A stretch of DNA of 64,000 nt from Styela clava (lineage: Eukaryota > Chordata > Ascidiacea > Stolidobranchia > Styelidae): positions 11,666,974-11,730,973 of the forward strand of contig NC_135259.1 in the NCBI RefSeq assembly GCF_964204865.1, written 5' to 3'. A model generated the notes under the pieces. That model ran no database searches. It was not told the origin of the DNA and saw nothing but the letters and a program-made list of their open reading frames with translations. A program made the translations under genes and the position numbers. This document shows, piece by piece, positions 25,501 to 37,807 of the stretch. How positions within the stretch are numbered: position 1 is the first letter of the stretch; every line of letters starts with the position of its first letter.

Positions 25501-28500
25501 TGAAGTGGTAATCGTTTGCAAATTTTTAAAAGTCAACCATGCAGAAATCTACTGTTAATTAGTGTGGTCCGTTGATAAACGCACTTATAGCGTTCTGTCT
25601 TTTTTTTTTTTTTTTGAACAATATGCTAATTTTATTGGGCGTTGCATTTGACAAACGCCGCAGTGGGTTTAAATACACATCAATATTTTAAAATAATATC
25701 GTTGCATTATTAAGATTGACAGTAAACTTAGCAAACCGAGGTTGAATTGCTTGATCTCCGTGTTGACCTATTGTCTGTCGTAACATATTTTCAAGTGGAG
25801 TAACGCATACTAGGGTTTTTTTTCCTCAAATCACATAGACTTTATGAGAGTTTTTTTGTTACTTTATTTTTATAGTCTTTTTGTTACATTGTCGGTATAT
25901 AGATTATCAGCTTATGGATATTTTGTACAAAACCTTCGCGACTAGGGAAAAAAATGTGAGATGTAAGAGAAAAAATTTCACGTTTCATAGGAGTTGAGTT
26001 TGGGTCAGAAATTTGAAAATTAGAATTTCCAGCGCAATCTGCGTTCCTAGTTCTCATCCTAACTGATAATTACATTTTTTTTTATTTCAAGCTGCGGCGG
26101 TTTTTATTTTTTGTTAGGGGCTTAGTACAAAAGATCCCAGAATATTATATATATGTGCTGTGATAATCATATTCCATTGCCTATTCAAAGTGCAGATCAG
26201 CGGTTCCCAAAGTGGGCGAAAACGCCCCCTTGGGGGCGCTGACGGCGATTTGAGCAATTGGGGGGCGCTTTCCGTCAAACTGGGCGATTGGAGGGCGCTG
26301 ACATCAATACGGGATGCTCGCAAGAAGTTTGATAATTTATGTCATTCACTGCTATGTTTCGGTTCAAACTAGTTTGCTTGTGATTTCGGTGTTGGAAATT
26401 TCTTGCTTAAGCAGCATATTTAACTGATTTATATTAAAAACAGTATTACACAGCGTGATCCCATAGAAAATCGGAACCATCAATTTCTCGATTACTTCTA
26501 CGAAATGGAGTGGAATAGTTAATTTTGTCTACACTTGAACTTCTGTTTGCGTATGTTTGTACCCAAAAGTGTCGGAGAATCTAGGACAAAAATCTAGGTT
26601 TTGCACACAATTTCTGTTGATGTTCCAAATGCTCTTCTCGACATTGAAAAAAAATTGCATTATTTTTGCAACATTGTCAATCACTCTTCTTCGGTTTATT
26701 CTCTATTTTATTTCTGCAATTGCAGCCTTGAGTTCACCAATCGTTTAAGGATTGCCCTTCGAACACCCTACATATCAGAATCTGAGAGGTTCCATTCCGT
26801 TAATTAAGGTGCCCACTGGATGCCATTGCTGACTTTTCTTTCAGGGAAGCAAGCGTCTTATTTGATGTATGAGGGGTCATGCTGGAACCACTGCTGGTCA
26901 CCTCTATCAATCCCTCAAATCATGTCCAGATTTTTCTCGGCACAACCACGTAATGTTCTGTATTCACCGTTTGAATTCTTTAATTTCCATGTCCTAACAG
27001 CGAAAGGTGCGCTTTGGCCGAAAACTAAGTGCGTGGTTGAAAATTTTGCGAAACTTCCAAGTATAATCATACGCAAACAAAAGTTCAAGCGCAAATAATA
27101 TTAAGTAATTTTTTTGGAGATGGTTATAAATTTTTGGTTTCCGTTTTCTAGAAAAACCCTGAATTTCCAGACGCGAAAATGCACCACTACCACTGAGTTT
27201 ATACTTTCAAACCCATGTTCATAGGGATTTGTTCAAAGAGAATTGTTTTAAAACAATTGTTTTAAATCAATTTTTTTTTTGCCCGTTTTGTTCAAAATGG
27301 CTGTACTATTTGATTTTTTTGTATTAAATAGGTTGAAGAAAAATGGATGTAAAAACTTGCCTAGCGCTTCTTATTTGCAATAAATCTTTCAAAATGCCAC
27401 AAATATCGATAAAGGCTCATGCACACCTTCTCAAGCTGTAGTTCGGTGGTTGGCGCAGTAAGACGCAACCGATAAGCCATTACGTGAACGACCCTGCTGC
27501 GATGAAACCACGTTGCGAAAATTGAAATGCGATCGAGTAAATGAGTTTGTATAACCTTGAAAAACTCACTTTAACCTTAAAAAACAAAGTATGTTGAGCA
27601 TAAATTTACCGTAACAATGACTTCATTTTATGAGAAAAACGTCAATACATGACCTCGAAATCCATATTATGGCGTCATAACAGATTAGTTGTGGCGTCTT
27701 TGCATCAGAGGACTCTTACAATTACCATAGGCTAGGTTAGGGTGTCTCATCTTTCATATCAGTAGATAACCGCCGATATAAGCATATTCTTCATTATCAC
27801 AACCCACTCGTTTTTCACTTGATCGAATTGCTTTTGTAGTAGGCTCGTGAGCTAATTTTCATGATTTTTCTTACTCAAAACAAATGTACGCAGTAGTGGT
27901 AAACTAAAAATAAAAAATTTCACTTACATTTTTGAAATTATAATTCCGGCTGCGTGTGCAGCTGCCAGAATGCAACGTTTTGGCGTAGTTTCGCGGCGAT
28001 GCAAGGGGTATCTCAATAAAAAATACAGAAAATTTTTGATTTAAACAAGCCCATGTTTTGTAATACGATGTTTTTTTTAGAATTGATAAAAAACAAAACC
28101 CTAATGTTCAGTCTTTTAGTGTTCCATCTTTTTGGCAACAGAATCAATTTGAAATATCCTCACGTGTGAGACCCGTCAAAAGTTTTTTAATTGCTCTTGC
28201 CAGCTCATTCATGGTAGAGCGTGTATTTAGTGTAGTGACCGCACTTTTACGTATCAAGAGAGATTCTGTCGACAGTGTCAGACGAGACTCAAGACTGTTT
28301 TTAACTGAAATGAAGCCAGATATTATCAAGCTGGTTGTATTTCACTAGGCTCAACCTTCACAGTATACTAATGATAAATGGAGAATACAGTTGCTTCGAC
28401 TTTTTTGTTAGGCGGGCGTTTGTTAGTTAAAAAGTCGTCCAAGGTGGCGCTGGCAGAAAAAAGTTTGGGAAGCACTGGTGTAGATGGTGACTACTGCAGA

Positions 28501-31500
28501 ATTCGCAGTGATGATCTGTATGATGGTCTTATATGAATCCCCTAAGCATGGAACAAGAAAAAACTCTGGATCAAATTTGTACAACTAAACCGTTCTGATT
28601 TCCCCCATGGAACCTAAATAAGGCCGCTAATTAGAAGCGATCCTTTCTGCCTAAAATTCATGTTGAATTCCATGCAAATTCCAGTTCTATTGCCCGAAAC
28701 AACAACACCAGACGCAGTTTATCAAATCTATTATTTAGTTATTTCTATTATATACTGGTCTATGGCATACCATGCGATTGCAAGTTTTATATCATAATAT
28801 AATTCATCATATCAATAAATATTTGATTGTTTGATTGATATTCATCGTTTGATGTCTCGTGTTATTTGCATTGCGTTGACTTTGAAAGGCAGTTTTGTCA
28901 TTCCCGATTGATGAAAATTACTTCAGAACGACGCGACTTGATATTCGACTGCTTCTAAGGTGGGACTTGATTTGCAACTGAGGTTTGGATGTTTTGAATA
29001 TTTAGATAACGGATTATGTGTAAGCCGCCTTTGCCTCCGGCCATGTTAATGTTAAAAGAGTTGTATGATTTAATTTTTATTTTACCGCCGGTGAACTTGC
29101 GGTTTAATTAAAGAGCTCGGGGTGAAACGCAGTTACTTTCCACTCAGTTCGTTCAGCATCGTTTGATGATGTTGTTTTGGGCATTGTAATATATGCAGAA
29201 GAATCATGCTAAATCAGCTATGATGGCGAGGTACGTGAACTCTAAAGTATAAATATTACCTGTGGTTATTCATAATATTATTTTATTGGTTTTCAGAATT
29301 TAGAGTGTGTGCATTCAGATGGAATGCGTAATCCATTTGCATTCCATGAATTCATTCTTCTGTCTGAACACTGCTATGAACACTGAACAATGCGTCACGC
29401 TAATAACCGAACAGCATAAGTCATTTTTGGCGATTTTGAATTTTTTTTATAAAATAGGTATTTATGTAATGCTGCGCACCTGTCTGTTAACTCAGATTTT
29501 ATTTTAGGAATTCCGAAACCCACAAAAATGGAGATTTAGTATGACATGCGCATTTGTGCAATTGTTTCGTCATAATGAATTCTCATTGTTATCACATGAC
29601 TATTGTGACGTCACAAAGGCTAAATAACCTCAGAGACGTATTTTCGAGTTTTTGCATCTCGGATTCTAGCTTAGCGCGTATTAATTTGAATTTATACTAC
29701 AGTATAGGAAGGCGTGCACTTGTGATATTCACTGTCCGAGTCCAATTCACCTTGATTGGCTTTTATATTGGGTGCATTGCTGTTTTATTCTATATATTTA
29801 ATCTTAGTCTTAATTCGCTTGGTGTGCAGAACGTGTTATATTTATGAAATATATATTTTTAAACATGAAAAATAATGTAATTGAAACTGATTGGCTATTT
29901 TGGGGATTAGACATTGTAGATACTGAGAAGTACATTCGTTTTTGGAAGGTATAGTTTTCAGGACTGGTGCATATAGTAAAGTTGCAAAATTGCGTATGTC
30001 GCCAAGTCATTGACACATTTGTGCCTAAGTTACAGTTCGCTATTATGACGTCATTTAACTGCTTCATACAAATTGACTTAAATCCGGCTACGATCAAAAA
30101 ATTGAACCATGGCAAATTATTGACTCTCAATGGCATGACAATATCATTAGGAAGTTTTTTACGTTTTTCTCAAAACTGCTGAAAATGACTTACGCAATTC
30201 GGTTATTAGCGTGACGCACTGGTGTTTGATTTGCCAATTCAACCAAATTTTCCGCCTAATTTGTGTTACTCCTGCAATTTGGAGAATGGTTGGTATAAAT
30301 TTAACGCTCCTGCGGCTTTCTTATCTTGGCATGCGATAGAAGGAATTTATTCTGTAAATTTCCATTGCATAAGCTTATATGGCTTTGTTTACGTTAAAAC
30401 ATTTTGTTGCGCTTAAAGAAGTTTTCGTGCAGCGCGTATATTTATTGATCATATTGAAATGCCAATCAATAAGCATACCATTACAAAAATATATTTCAAA
30501 TTCGGAACGAACTGCAACTTTCTATATTGTACAGCAGGGGTTTTGTTTTCTATCCCCTTCGAATTTATCACAAATCAACATATATCATTCGCATCATAAC
30601 ACTTTCAATACGAAAAAAAACTAAGATCTTCACAATGACGTATAAGATCAAGATATATTATGCATATAGAACGTAAGATATCACCGCGGTCGTTATTTTG
30701 CACAACGTATTGCTCGGCACGTTACAGTTTACGTGCAAGAGGACAGATAGAATTTATTTAAAATATCACAAGATTGCATGATAACTAGTGAAGGTTAGCA
30801 TTCTCGCGAGACCCTGTAGTTCTTCATTTGATCGCGCCCATAACTTTCTTCTTTTTGACATGAATATGAGAATAATACCCTTTGTGATCAAGTTATTTAA
30901 AAAAAAATAATATTATTTTCTGAAATACCTTGATCACAAAATTTCTGTAATTCGACTGGTGGTAATTATATTCATGAATATAAAGGTTCTTATACGATTT
31001 TATAGAACTTCAAGACAGTAACCGCCTTGAAAGGTTGTGATATCTCAGACGATCATATTGTTGAATTAAAACGATCGCTGATCTTGATATTTTAAGATGC
31101 CAAAACAGACTCAAAAATTGTGTGGCACATCTTGTTAAGTGTTATGAAAACGCTCGCCGCCACACCTCTGATTACCCAGCGTGGGTTTGCAATTTCAAAT
31201 CCCGTAGGGATAATTATATGCTAGCGAGAAGATTTTAGCACTTCTCGAATACATATGGTGGTTCACGTAACCGCTCGTCGGATGTAGTTTCCTCTACAAT
31301 CAAGTCCATGTATCTGAAACAAATAGCGAACCGAACGATAGCCGATAGCCGAAGCCGTGATTCGCCATAGGATTAGGCCATATTATCGGTTTTTTTCTTT
31401 CTCCCCCGGGCTGATTATGTTAATCTTATCCTAATTGTACAGTATTGGATCGCTTCTTAGACACGCCCACTTCTTTCAATCAAAACATAGTTTCCACGGA

Positions 31501-32605
31501 AATCATTATGTTGTTTCGGTATCTTTTTTGCAAATTAATTAAAAAGCTAGTTCTTATCTCTAATAAAATTACAGGAAAATGCTTTCATTCCAAACATAAA
31601 TTGGCCTATCTAAAAAAGTTGCTATTTAGGCGGCATATTGAGGACTTGACTTAAGCGAGGTTCTGAAAAATGATTTGCAGTTTAAGTAGTAATATTGAGA
31701 TATTCACTTACTTACCTTTTGTCAGTGGAATAATATGCCAAGATTTAAATGAGCTCTGACCAGTCAATTGTCCTAGAGCAGCCTCCAGAATTATCAGAGG
31801 GTAAATAATCACAATAATAAACACCCAGTATGCGATCAAAAATGCACCTAAATAAAATAATGAAAAAAGGTTAGACATCAAATATTGAACACAAATCGAT
31901 ATCAAAAGTTATATTCTTCATCAACCAAGTATAATTGTATTTGCTGTAGAATTACCAATATTCTTGCGCATAACACTAGATAAGGATTCATTGAAGATTG
32001 AATAAACAGGGTAGTTTATATGCATAGGGAGAATATAGGATTTCAAAATAGGCAAAGGAATAAAAATAACGAAAAAGTTTGGGAAGCAATGCAATAATCT
32101 GAAAAGAATCTGTATAAAATCGTTCGTAACTGTAGTCAATATTGGTCAAGAAGTATTTGTTTTCACGTTAGAATCCTAATCACTTTACTTCAAACTTCAA
32201 ACCACTTACTTCAAATATCAATCACCCGGAAGTCAACAGGGCAAAAACTAAGACCTAAATCATATTTATCTTTAGGCCATGTTTCATATCAAACAATCGC
32301 GAAAAAGTGTCATCCACATAAACACCGAGATGTAGGCTAGACCAACCATTGCCTCGACTTAATAAATTCACTGAATACAAGATGACAACGTTACCCTGCC
32401 TATATAATTATAACAAAGTCAACTAAGTCAACTCTGCAGTGCAATTCTCACCTCCGCCATTCTTGTAGCATAGATACGGGAACCTCCATACATTTCCAAG
32501 GCCAATCATGAGTCCCAGTAAGCTGAATAAGTAGTCGAAATGTTTTTTCCAGGTGATAACTCTTTTTTCGGCGCTTCCATCTTTGCCATTCAACTGTTTG
32601 CCCAT
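19513..32605 (-). CDS. SLC6-family Na+/Cl- dependent symporter, copy 1 (intact)
   Basis: Thirteen minus-strand exons: 32605-32452, 31847-31716, 25189-25005, 24480-24392, 24220-24088, 23384-23250, 22908-22805, 22641-22548, 22105-21962, 21277-21140, 20948-20742, 20258-20085, 19632-19513. All have GT/AG borders and matching phases and give 602 residues, the usual SLC6 length with 12 membrane helices. TM1 carries [11 protein letters not shown] (Asn38) and the Gly, not Asp, that marks amino-acid/GABA-type rather than monoamine transporters. Extracellular loop 2 has Cys136/Cys145 and N-glycosylation sites at 158, 166 and 175. TM7 has Asn320 and the chloride-site Ser324; TM8 has the sodium-site pair Asp388-Ser389 in LGYDS. 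Oddities: AFLIAY instead of the usual AFLIPY after TM1, and AYPTA instead of AYPEA before TM8. The substrate cannot be told. Intron 2 (6.5 kb) holds a hAT element. Exon 9 could start 3 bases earlier (CAGCAG acceptor). Confidence 0.92.
26198..28477. mobile_element. Degenerate hAT transposon in SLC6 copy 1 intron 2
   Basis: Left end CAGCGGTTCCCAAAG and right end complement CAGTGCTTCCCAAAC form a terminal inverted repeat. Flanks GTGCAGAT (26190-26197) and GTGTAGAT (28478-28485) are an 8-bp target duplication with one mismatch. It carries a transposase C-terminal remnant at 28166-28348. Length is 2280 bp. The same insertion is present in unit 2, so it predates the duplication. Confidence 0.8.
28166..28348 (+). 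pseudogene. hAT transposase C-terminal dimerisation domain remnant, unit 1
   Basis: Sixty codons ending in the hAT dimerisation signature: [19 protein letters not shown], then [18 protein letters not shown], then H. This matches the ZBED-type hAT family C-terminus. Upstream coding is broken, although scattered open frames at 26557-27098 on the same strand may be earlier parts of the transposase. Confidence 0.75.
30881..30940. repeat. Perfect 12-bp inverted repeat, hairpin-forming
   Basis: TTTGTGATCAAG at 30881-30892 and CTTGATCACAAA at 30929-30940 are exact complements separated by 36 AT-rich bases. Unit 2 keeps both arms but the loop is shorter (about 53092-53131). Located in SLC6 intron 2; function unknown. 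Confidence 0.6.
31140..31330 (+). repeat. Possible tRNA-derived SINE fragment
   Basis: GTTTGCAATTTCAAATCCCG resembles a mutated B-box of a pol III promoter (GGTTCGAATCC, 8 of 11 positions), within a compositionally distinct block that ends before the next exon. No matching A-box is certain. The equivalent block in unit 2 (about 53335-53525) differs by scattered substitutions and a small deletion. Confidence 0.25.
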
Positions 32606-32624
32606 TTCGTAAGTAGTTTGTTAG
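32606..32624 (-). promoter_or_regulatory. Short 5' UTR after a strong splice acceptor, SLC6 copy 1
   Basis: On the minus strand a pyrimidine-rich CTGTTCTGCCACAG acceptor ends at 32625, only 19 bases before the ATG (GAAATGG context). No donor was paired with it. It could be a conventional 5' UTR intron or a spliced-leader trans-splice site. Unit 2 keeps the AG (CCAGAG) at the matching place. Confidence 0.4.
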
Positions 32625-35531
32625 CTGTGGCAGAACAGACAACCGCAGTCACAAATATTTAGAATGATTATTTCTACAATAAAATGAAAGCAACATAATG
32701 AAAATAACCTATAATCATATAGAAAATATTGTCTTCTGTCTCTTTATAGCTTTCGCAATACCTCGCGATCAAACTGGAAATTGAACTTGGCTGTTGGTTC
32801 TGACACGAGAAAATTTGCCTCAAGCGTGATAATCTTTTGTAAAAAATCTTTCATTAATATATTATCTGTATGAAAATGATAACTCGCATAACGCAGCCAA
32901 GCATATATTAACGTCTTTAGGTATGCAATATAATCTGAGCAATAGCGTACTTCAATTTTGTTGGTCTGCAGGTACTTGAATTCAAAATTCGTTTCCTGCA
33001 TATTTTGAAAATTGTTGTATTCAAGGCACGTTGTTTTTCTTTAGCCTGAACAGTTATCGTCCCTTTCCAATATTACTCTTTCACAAAATAATGAGAGGTG
33101 TTATCTCCAAAATACATTCCAAAAATAGTTCGATTACAATTTGCTTGTTTATTTGAGTGCTTATTTATTGAAAATAATTTCTATTCACAAAGAATTTATT
33201 GTAAATGACCGATTTGTATTTACTCGTGAATAGTTTATCTGGATATATTTTTCGGATTACTAGTGCATTTCCAATCTCCACTTACAACACTCGTGAGAAA
33301 GGACATTTGAAATATATTCAATAAACTGAGGTAGTCACCAAACTGATAACAAACAAACCGTGTGCTAGGCAACTAGTAGTTATTCAATCGGAAATCACAT
33401 TTTACTTAACTAGTATTCACCGTACTTAACCAATAATATGTTCCCCTCGATACCCATTCATACGTTGATTTTTTTTTTGAAAGCTCGAAGTCTAACTTCC
33501 GTCACATATGTATAAATTGAAAATGAAAAATTGAAACGCCATGATGGCGATTTTTCTCCACTCAGTCATTTTTTGACAACCAATTTTTAGTAAATGAATG
33601 GAAACATGACATCGGATTTCACATGGCTTTAATGAAATAAATTATTAATTGTACACGTTACAATTAAATATACCGGTATTTCAAGACAAAGTCTGCTGAC
33701 GAAAGAGACATTGTTAGAGACTGTAAAAACTAGAACTGTATCGCGACTTTGTTATATACCATTAAATCTGTTCATGGTTCCCAATATTAACAGTGTTAGT
33801 GAGATTTTCAATATATGTTTGTGGCAAATGTGAAGGTTTAATTGACATGAAAAGGATATGAATATTCACCTTTACAGAAAGAAAGCCGAATAAACGAAAG
33901 TACTATAATGGCGAAAGGCTCTCGACCTGTGGCAACTAAAGTTAAAGCAAAACAATATATTTCAATACACGAATTAGGCCTGTCCCTTAGGCCTGAAAGT
34001 CGAAAGAATAGAACTGGTGCTAGCTTTGCTCGGCGGATGTTATTGTACATGTTAGATGAATTAAACGGTAGTCAACGCCAGCTACGGCTAACCCGCCGAG
34101 TAGATCGAACACAAAAAATGCAAATCAAAAAATATAAAGTACTTAAGTACATGCTTTTTTATTAGTTTGGTAAAAGAGTCGATGGCATATTTGAGATTAC
34201 AAGATTTGGAGGGGTAAAAATACCCACCTGCTTACGGATCCCCCATGTACAGAAATAGTGGCATGCAAGGGAAGATTATAGATTGAACCACTTGCCATGC
34301 ATAACGTAAACAACAATAATGTTAAGAAAACACGATAGTTTACTTGTCTAAACTACCTCAAGACTAACTAGAATTGCCAAACTGCAAATTAATCCAGTCC
34401 CAATGAAGCACACGCAAAAAGTAAACAAAGTTGAATAGTTTAGATCTGATTTGACCTTTCTCTGAGTGAACCACGAATGCCGAGAACTACACCTGCTGAC
34501 TAACTAAAAAGTTGCGATTTCTTGACAAAGATTAGCGACACAGGCGCAGAAGTGAATTTTCGAAGTTCCCTCGTACATCGTCCAATTCGATGGACGAATT
34601 GTCATCGGCATCAAGTGCTGGTTTTCGGGTGATGATATTCGATTTGACCTCCCAGGAGTTTTATTGTTGATGTTAAATAGCCTGCAGAAAATCCATGGCT
34701 ACTCTTGTGGCGTTCTTTTGGAAGGAAATTGAGTTTATCTTGTACTCAATGAATTTGTTTGATGGATTAGATAAAAAAAGTTACACCCAGTCGAAGCAAT
34801 GTTTGTATTCTCTACGATGATTTGCCGGTCAGAGTGAGGTACTGGACTCGACGACAATTTAATGGGTTGGAGGCTGGAGCACGTGTGTTCGCTTGACGAC
34901 AAAGTTGAGGGTCAGAGAAGATAAACCTAATTCTATGCTCCACGGCGTTATCAAGTCGGAGTGACAGCTATTGTTTCTTCGATTAAAGTACATATTTCTC
35001 GTTCTCAGTTTAAATACCGTGAAGCGATACAGGCACAGGGCTCGCAAAACACGTCCTCGCAAAAGATCCAAATAGAGTACCCTGCAATAAGTGCACAAGT
35101 TTCATAAATACCATTTTGATAAGTATCCTGGTAACGCCACATTAAAAGTATGTTTACCCACATTAAAATATATTTTTTTTATTCATACTTACAAAACTAT
35201 AGTGAGGATTAGTTTGAAGAGTGAAGAGTGAATTTGAAGCATGCCTAATGTTAGATTCCCAATATGCGTGCGAATATTGCTCGATGTTTTTGCAGCTATA
35301 GGCTAGAATGTGTCACGGAGTTCTTTCAAATAAGCCAGCACAAGTTTAAGGAGTAACTCTTCCATGTCGACTGATCAACGGATCATTCAATTTTTACCAA
35401 TTGGTTTTTGCTACATAGACATTTTCCTACACTGTTGCAAAAAATCGCTTTTCTTTGTAACTAGTTTTCATCGATTCATATTCGATTTCAAATCGATTTC
35501 ATATTCTTGGTACTACAAAAAAAGTAAAAAC
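32625..35531. other. Upstream region of SLC6 copy 1 and right end of unit 1
   Basis: Presumed promoter region of SLC6 copy 1. It contains the small open frame at 33908-34165 and, near 35125-35280, a segment that is a diverged direct copy of 35885-36020. No other gene recognised. Confidence 0.4.
33908..34165 (+). CDS. Hypothetical basic 85-residue protein, unit 1
   Basis: ATG-started frame of 85 codons (ATAATGG start context), rich in Arg and Lys, with the segment FARRMLLYMLDELNGSQRQL predicted helical. It diverges from SLC6 copy 1, about 1.3 kb upstream on the opposite strand. Unit 2 has the same frame at 56080-56337 with one changed residue near the end, but the whole surrounding region is about equally conserved, so this does not prove coding. 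The complementary strand is also largely open, which weakens the call. No family recognised. Confidence 0.25.
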   Translation: MAKGSRPVATKVKAKQYISIHELGLSLRPESRKNRTGASFARRMLLYMLDELNGSQRQLRLTRRVDRTQKMQIKKYKVLKYMLFY

Positions 35532-36020
35532 CTCAAGAATACGATTCCACCAAGCTTCCGCCATAGGTAGAAATGAATCAATGTTTACCACTATTCATAC
35601 GTGGCCACAAACCAGATGTGATTGCTTAATTTTTTATATACGAATTTAAAAAATGTACATTTAAAGTTTTAAACCAACAATGTTTACTATGAGGTATTCT
35701 TTCTTTTATTGACAAATTTGCATTCAACCCATATCTGAACTGATAGACTTTATCTGTACATTTCCATCACAGCACCAAACCGACTATACATTATATATAT
35801 TTGTGAATTTCTGATAACAACAAATTGGTAAGGTATTCATATTTTTATCAGAAGTAAATATAGAAACATTTCATTGGCTGTTAAACATATAGTACCGCCA
35901 CTATCCACCCATATTAAAATATTTTTTTTTATTTATATCTACAAAACTATAGTGACGATTAATTTAAATGTTAATAGTGATTTGAAGCATGCCTAATGTT
36001 AGAATCCCATATCCGAATTG
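35125..36020. repeat. Pair of diverged direct repeats around the unit 1/unit 2 junction
   Basis: About 150 bases at 35125-35280 and 35885-36020 share blocks such as ACAAAACTATAGTGA and GAAGCATGCCTAATGTTAGA in the same order. The junction at about 35532 lies between them. The same pair flanks the unit 2/3 junction (about 57290-57430 and 58070-58185); unit 1's left end has only the second type (about 14995-15130). Confidence 0.6.
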
Positions 36021-36999
36021 CGTGACTTATTAGCGTTTATTTTTAGCGCAAGGTTTTTTGAAAATGTCATATACCTCGTTAACTTCAATTCTGACAATAC
36101 ATTGTAAATTTTAAAATACCATTTTGTTCAGCATATTGAGATTGCAGTCATCTGCTCACAACTTTAAAAAATAAGATAATTGCATATTTGTTCGAAGTGT
36201 ATTCTATTTATTTGTGTTGTTAAAGTAGGAATTGGCTTCGATCTTTCGGCAATTTTTTGTACATGTATATGATTGAGGTCGAAAGTTTTCAGAGTTCGCA
36301 ATATCAACACATTGTGCTTTAGCATGTTTTTCAACGTTAACCCTTCTCTGTTGGCATGGTTTATGATATAAAATACTACAGCATTCAGCCCACGTAATCT
36401 CACTGATGAATTCCCTATTCGGAAAGTTGTACCTATGGCAAATTTACCAAATTACCTTTGTGAAATGTTCCGCCAAGACAAAATCCAGCCATAATTGTTA
36501 TCAAGTCTACGCCATACAAAAGTGAAATTGCGATGATTCTCAAATTAAGCAAAACGGAACTTGTGTAATTGATAGTTTGTATTCAACTTTAATTTAATTA
36601 GATTGTCGTGAGTTTGCTACCAATGGCAAACACAATATATTTTTAAGAAAGTGGACCATGTCATTGTTGTTTCTAACATATACTTCATGATATGAGTGGT
36701 CAACTGTTGTTTAGTGGTATTGACTATTGGCACACGTGTTCGAGGATCACGCACGGCTAAAACGTTATGTTTGTTACCCACTGAGTGGTGCTTTCACCAT
36801 AGTGATTTATTGCAAATATACTTTACACTTGCGATTATTTACTTTACTATAAATTATAATGAGTATCCGTTTCGAAAATTGATTGTAGAAGAAAGTATAC
36901 AACCGCAGTTTAACGAATTGCTAATGGTGTATAGTTCACACTAGAAAAATCAATGCTCTGATATTGAACGACGTATACAAGCATATAAAATCGATTGGC

Positions 37000-37110
37000 T
37001 GCGTATGTACATAGCATGGATGGCTGTATATGTATGTTAAATTTACTTTATATGGCATTGGTTGTATATGTGCATTAGTTGGTTGTATATGCACATTTTG
37101 AATTGTATAG
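37000..37110. repeat. Degenerate short tandem repeat around GGTTGTATATGTGCAT
   Basis: GGCTGTATATGTATGT, GGTTGTATATGTGCAT and GGTTGTATATGCACAT follow each other within about 110 bases. Present in units 2 and 3 (about 59180-59280), not in unit 1, where the surrounding sequence is replaced. Confidence 0.5.
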
Positions 37111-37807
37111 TTTGTGGAATAACAATAAAAGTGGAATCCAATTTTTAATACGTCTAACTGTAAAACTTTTATTCCGGCAGTATTCATTTGACGTGATAAT
37201 AGCGGGAAATCTCCAGCGTTATTCAAAGGTCTAATTATGAATCGTATTTCAAATGCTCATACACAACAATGCTCTGTTTAGCCACGATTTAAGCATTATA
37301 GTTACATAGCTTACAATAGCTAATATTTTTGAGTGTTAAAAATGTTTGGAACATCAAGAGAAAGGGTTTCGAATCAAAATCATGCATCGGATATGGAAGA
37401 AAAACTATCATTCACGTTTTTTTTATTTAACCTTTACAACATGCAATTTTTTCGACCATGATCCGAATATGACGGCTTAGTAAGAATTAAAACTGTTGCA
37501 AAGCTATTGATCAGCTGATTGATTGTTTTGATCATGTCAAGCAGAGGCTCAGCATTGCATAATAATGTTCTTTATAAAGACGTAAAAAAAATGCAAAAAG
37601 CTTACTATCGTTTCCTAGCATTTTTAGTAATAATTTAAGTTAAAGAAGAGAAGAAATCAACGAGCATATGCTATGGCGAGCGTTTACCAATTAGAGAAGA
37701 ATTCGTTTCAAGAAGAAAAATTAGGTTTTAGGTCGAAAAAGGGAAGGAGAAATATATAATAAAAAAGAAAATAGAAGAAAAATAGACTGGCATTCAATTT
37801 CTTAGAC

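Larger units (their letters stand above)
14639..35531. repeat. Tandem unit 1 (about 20.9 kb)
   Basis: From CTCAAGAATAC at 14639 the sequence matches 35532 onward and 57697 onward through many shared landmarks (for example the open frames at 17030 / 38342 / 60521). Sequence just left of 14639 does not match what precedes 35532 or 57697, while the latter two agree with each other; they are therefore fused head-to-tail junctions and 14639 is the array's outer border. Unit 1 lacks the 436-bp and 848-bp transposons found in unit 2 and is the most diverged in its left 5 kb. Confidence 0.85.

Noticed and set aside
31921-32139. Minus-strand 72-codon hydrophobic frame within SLC6 intron 1, conserved in unit 2
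   Set aside because: Conservation equals that of the surrounding intron, it is not needed for the SLC6 frame, and exons 1 and 2 join perfectly without it.
36696-36944. Plus-strand 82-codon frame shared by units 2 and 3
   Set aside because: Disrupted by indels in unit 1 and without domain or splice evidence; similarity between units 2 and 3 is explained by recent duplication.
36936-37226. Minus-strand 96-codon frame with His- and Gln-rich repeats (also 59115-59405)
   Set aside because: The protein repeats are just the translation of the degenerate TATATG tandem repeat.
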